Positions 5,661 through 6,378 of a stretch of DNA of 6,378 nucleotides are shown one piece after another. This stretch comes from Candidatus Kariarchaeota archaeon. Its GTDB lineage: Archaea; Asgardarchaeota; Heimdallarchaeia; Heimdallarchaeales; Kariarchaeaceae. The stretch lies in NCBI GenBank assembly GCA_016839545.1, contig JAEOUB010000072.1, positions 1 through 6,378 on the forward strand, read 5' to 3'. Made by a program: the position numbers and the translations under genes. The stretch's first letter is position 1. Every line of letters begins with the position of its first letter. The notes beneath the pieces were generated by a model. It made no database searches and was not told the origin of the DNA. It saw only the letters and a list, made by a program, of their open reading frames with translations.

Positions 5661-6378
5661 TTGACAAACTACGGATTCATAATTGATAATAGGTCTTGTA
5701 TTGGATGTCATGCCTGTACTGTCGCGTGCAAATCAGAGCATAATGTACCGGTAGGTGTGAACAGGACATGGGTAAAGTATATTGAAAAAGGAACCTATCC
5801 AGATACAAGGAGATTATTCTCCGTTATGAGATGCAATCATTGTGAAGATGCACCTTGTGTTAACATTTGTCCTGTAACTGCATTGTATATCAGATCTGAT
5901 GGTATTGTTGATTTCAGCGGTAGTCGATGTATAGGCTGCAGAAGCTGTATGCAGGCGTGTCCCTATGATGCATTGTATATTGATCCCCAAACTCATACTG
6001 CTGCAAAATGCAACTTCTGTTCGAATCGAGTAGATCAGGGGCTAGAACCTGCTTGCGTTGTTGTATGCCCTGAAAAAGCGATTATTGTGGGTGATATGGA
6101 TGACCCAAATAGCAAAATAAGCAAGACCTTGGCACGAGAGACAGTGACAGTGAGAAAGCCTGAGAAGGGGACTGTCCCCAAGGTCTTTTACATAGATGGA
6201 GACAGTCTTATGCTGACACCAACCGCAACAGAGAGTGGTGGAGATTATATGTGGTCTCAGCAGAAAGCAGGCGTGGGACATTATGCCGGCAAGGAGTATG
6301 AAAACACTGCATTGAAACTTGGAGACCATACATCAGTGAAGACAAAATTTGAAACTAATGGATCTTTACCAGGAAGCC
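5661..6378 (+). CDS. Four-cluster [4Fe-4S] electron-transfer subunit (DmsB/NrfC/PsrB-like), 3' partial
   Basis: The frame is open to the window edge (239 codons visible). An in-frame TAG at 5643-5645 excludes longer starts, and TTG at 5661 is the only good initiator, with GGAGAAAGGG at 5645-5654. Sixteen cysteines form four cluster motifs: C13-x2-C16-x2-C19-x3-C23, C58-x2-C61-x4-C66-x3-CP(70-71), C90-x2-C93-x2-C96-x3-CP(100-101) and C117-x2-C120-x11-C132-x3-CP(136-137). This is the pattern of the electron-wiring subunit of bis-MGD molybdenum/tungsten oxidoreductases, usually sitting between a catalytic subunit and an NrfD/DmsC-type membrane anchor. There is no signal peptide or membrane segment in the visible part. 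A C-terminal extension from about 138 carries PKVFYIDGD (174-182) and MWSQQKAG, as in some stand-alone NrfC-like proteins. Partner genes should lie just beyond the edge. The substrate cannot be told. Confidence 0.88.
   Translation, partial: MTNYGFIIDNRSCIGCHACTVACKSEHNVPVGVNRTWVKYIEKGTYPDTRRLFSVMRCNHCEDAPCVNICPVTALYIRSDGIVDFSGSRCIGCRSCMQACPYDALYIDPQTHTAAKCNFCSNRVDQGLEPACVVVCPEKAIIVGDMDDPNSKISKTLARETVTVRKPEKGTVPKVFYIDGDSLMLTPTATESGGDYMWSQQKAGVGHYAGKEYENTALKLGDHTSVKTKFETNGSLPGS
6123..6187. repeat. Nested inverted repeats inside the iron-sulfur gene
   Basis: AAGACCTTGG (6123-6132) and CCAAGGTCTT (6178-6187) are a perfect 10-bp inverted repeat. Inside it, GACAGT (6140-6145, repeated at 6146-6151) is complementary to ACTGTC (6171-6176), and GGGGAC-T-GTCCCC (6167-6179) is a compact palindrome that competes for the same bases. 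The region encodes the linker after the fourth cluster motif (about residues 155-176). It may be only a coding coincidence. Confidence 0.4.

Noticed and set aside
5814..5996. Minus-strand open frame of 60 codons
   Set aside because: It lies wholly opposite the cysteine-cluster region of the iron-sulfur gene and has no family resemblance; it is a shadow frame.
6042..6329. Minus-strand open frame of 95 codons rich in Cys and His
   Set aside because: The Cys/His richness comes from reading the complement of the iron-sulfur gene's 3' part. The plus frame is a clear protein family and this one is not.
1..6378. CRISPR arrays, tRNA or rRNA genes, insertion sequences, defence genes
   Set aside because: No regularly spaced repeats, RNA-gene signatures, transposase motifs or terminal repeats were seen in either strand.

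Overview
The window looks archaeal and of moderate to low GC. The evidence is a Pth2-type peptidyl-tRNA hydrolase next to an archaeal-style TruD, a geranylgeranyl-reductase-family flavoprotein of the kind that saturates archaeal lipids, and a small zinc-finger/KH protein resembling archaeal NusA-like factors. Several starts also have a TATA-like element about 20-30 bases upstream. I cannot fix the lineage from the sequence alone; Euryarchaeota or an Asgard-type archaeon would both fit.

Layout. Bases 57-1512 (+) are a tight three-gene molybdenum-cofactor run, moaC-moaB-moaE, joined by a 4-base overlap and a 2-base gap. The end of moaE overlaps convergently with a geranylgeranyl-reductase-family gene (1495-2751, -). 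That gene is divergent across 71 bases from a pth2-truD pair (2823-4368, +) in which the two genes are separated by one base. truD then shares its stop-codon region with a convergent NusA-like gene (4365-4871, -). Upstream of that, on the same strand, is a winged-helix regulator (4993-5475, -). It faces away, across a 185-base intergenic region, from a TTG-started gene for a four-cluster [4Fe-4S] electron-transfer subunit (5661 to the window edge, +). There are no gene-free stretches longer than 300 bases, and I see no tRNA, rRNA, CRISPR array or insertion sequence.

How the parts may work together. moaC, moaB and moaE cover cyclization to cPMP, adenylylation of molybdopterin and sulfur insertion. 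moaA and moaD, which the pathway also needs, are not in the window. The right-edge iron-sulfur protein has the 16-cysteine pattern of electron-transfer subunits of bis-MGD molybdenum/tungsten oxidoreductases (DmsB/NrfC/PsrB type). Both ends of the window are therefore thematically linked to molybdenum enzymes, although about 4 kb of lipid, translation and transcription genes lie between them. The winged-helix protein is a natural candidate to control the divergent iron-sulfur gene.

I do not see a convincing wholly new system. The items most worth a second look are the regulator/iron-sulfur divergon with its inverted repeat, the NusA-like protein with an eroded zinc ligand set and KH loop, the inverted repeat spanning both stop codons of the moaE/reductase convergent pair, and a nested inverted repeat inside the iron-sulfur gene.
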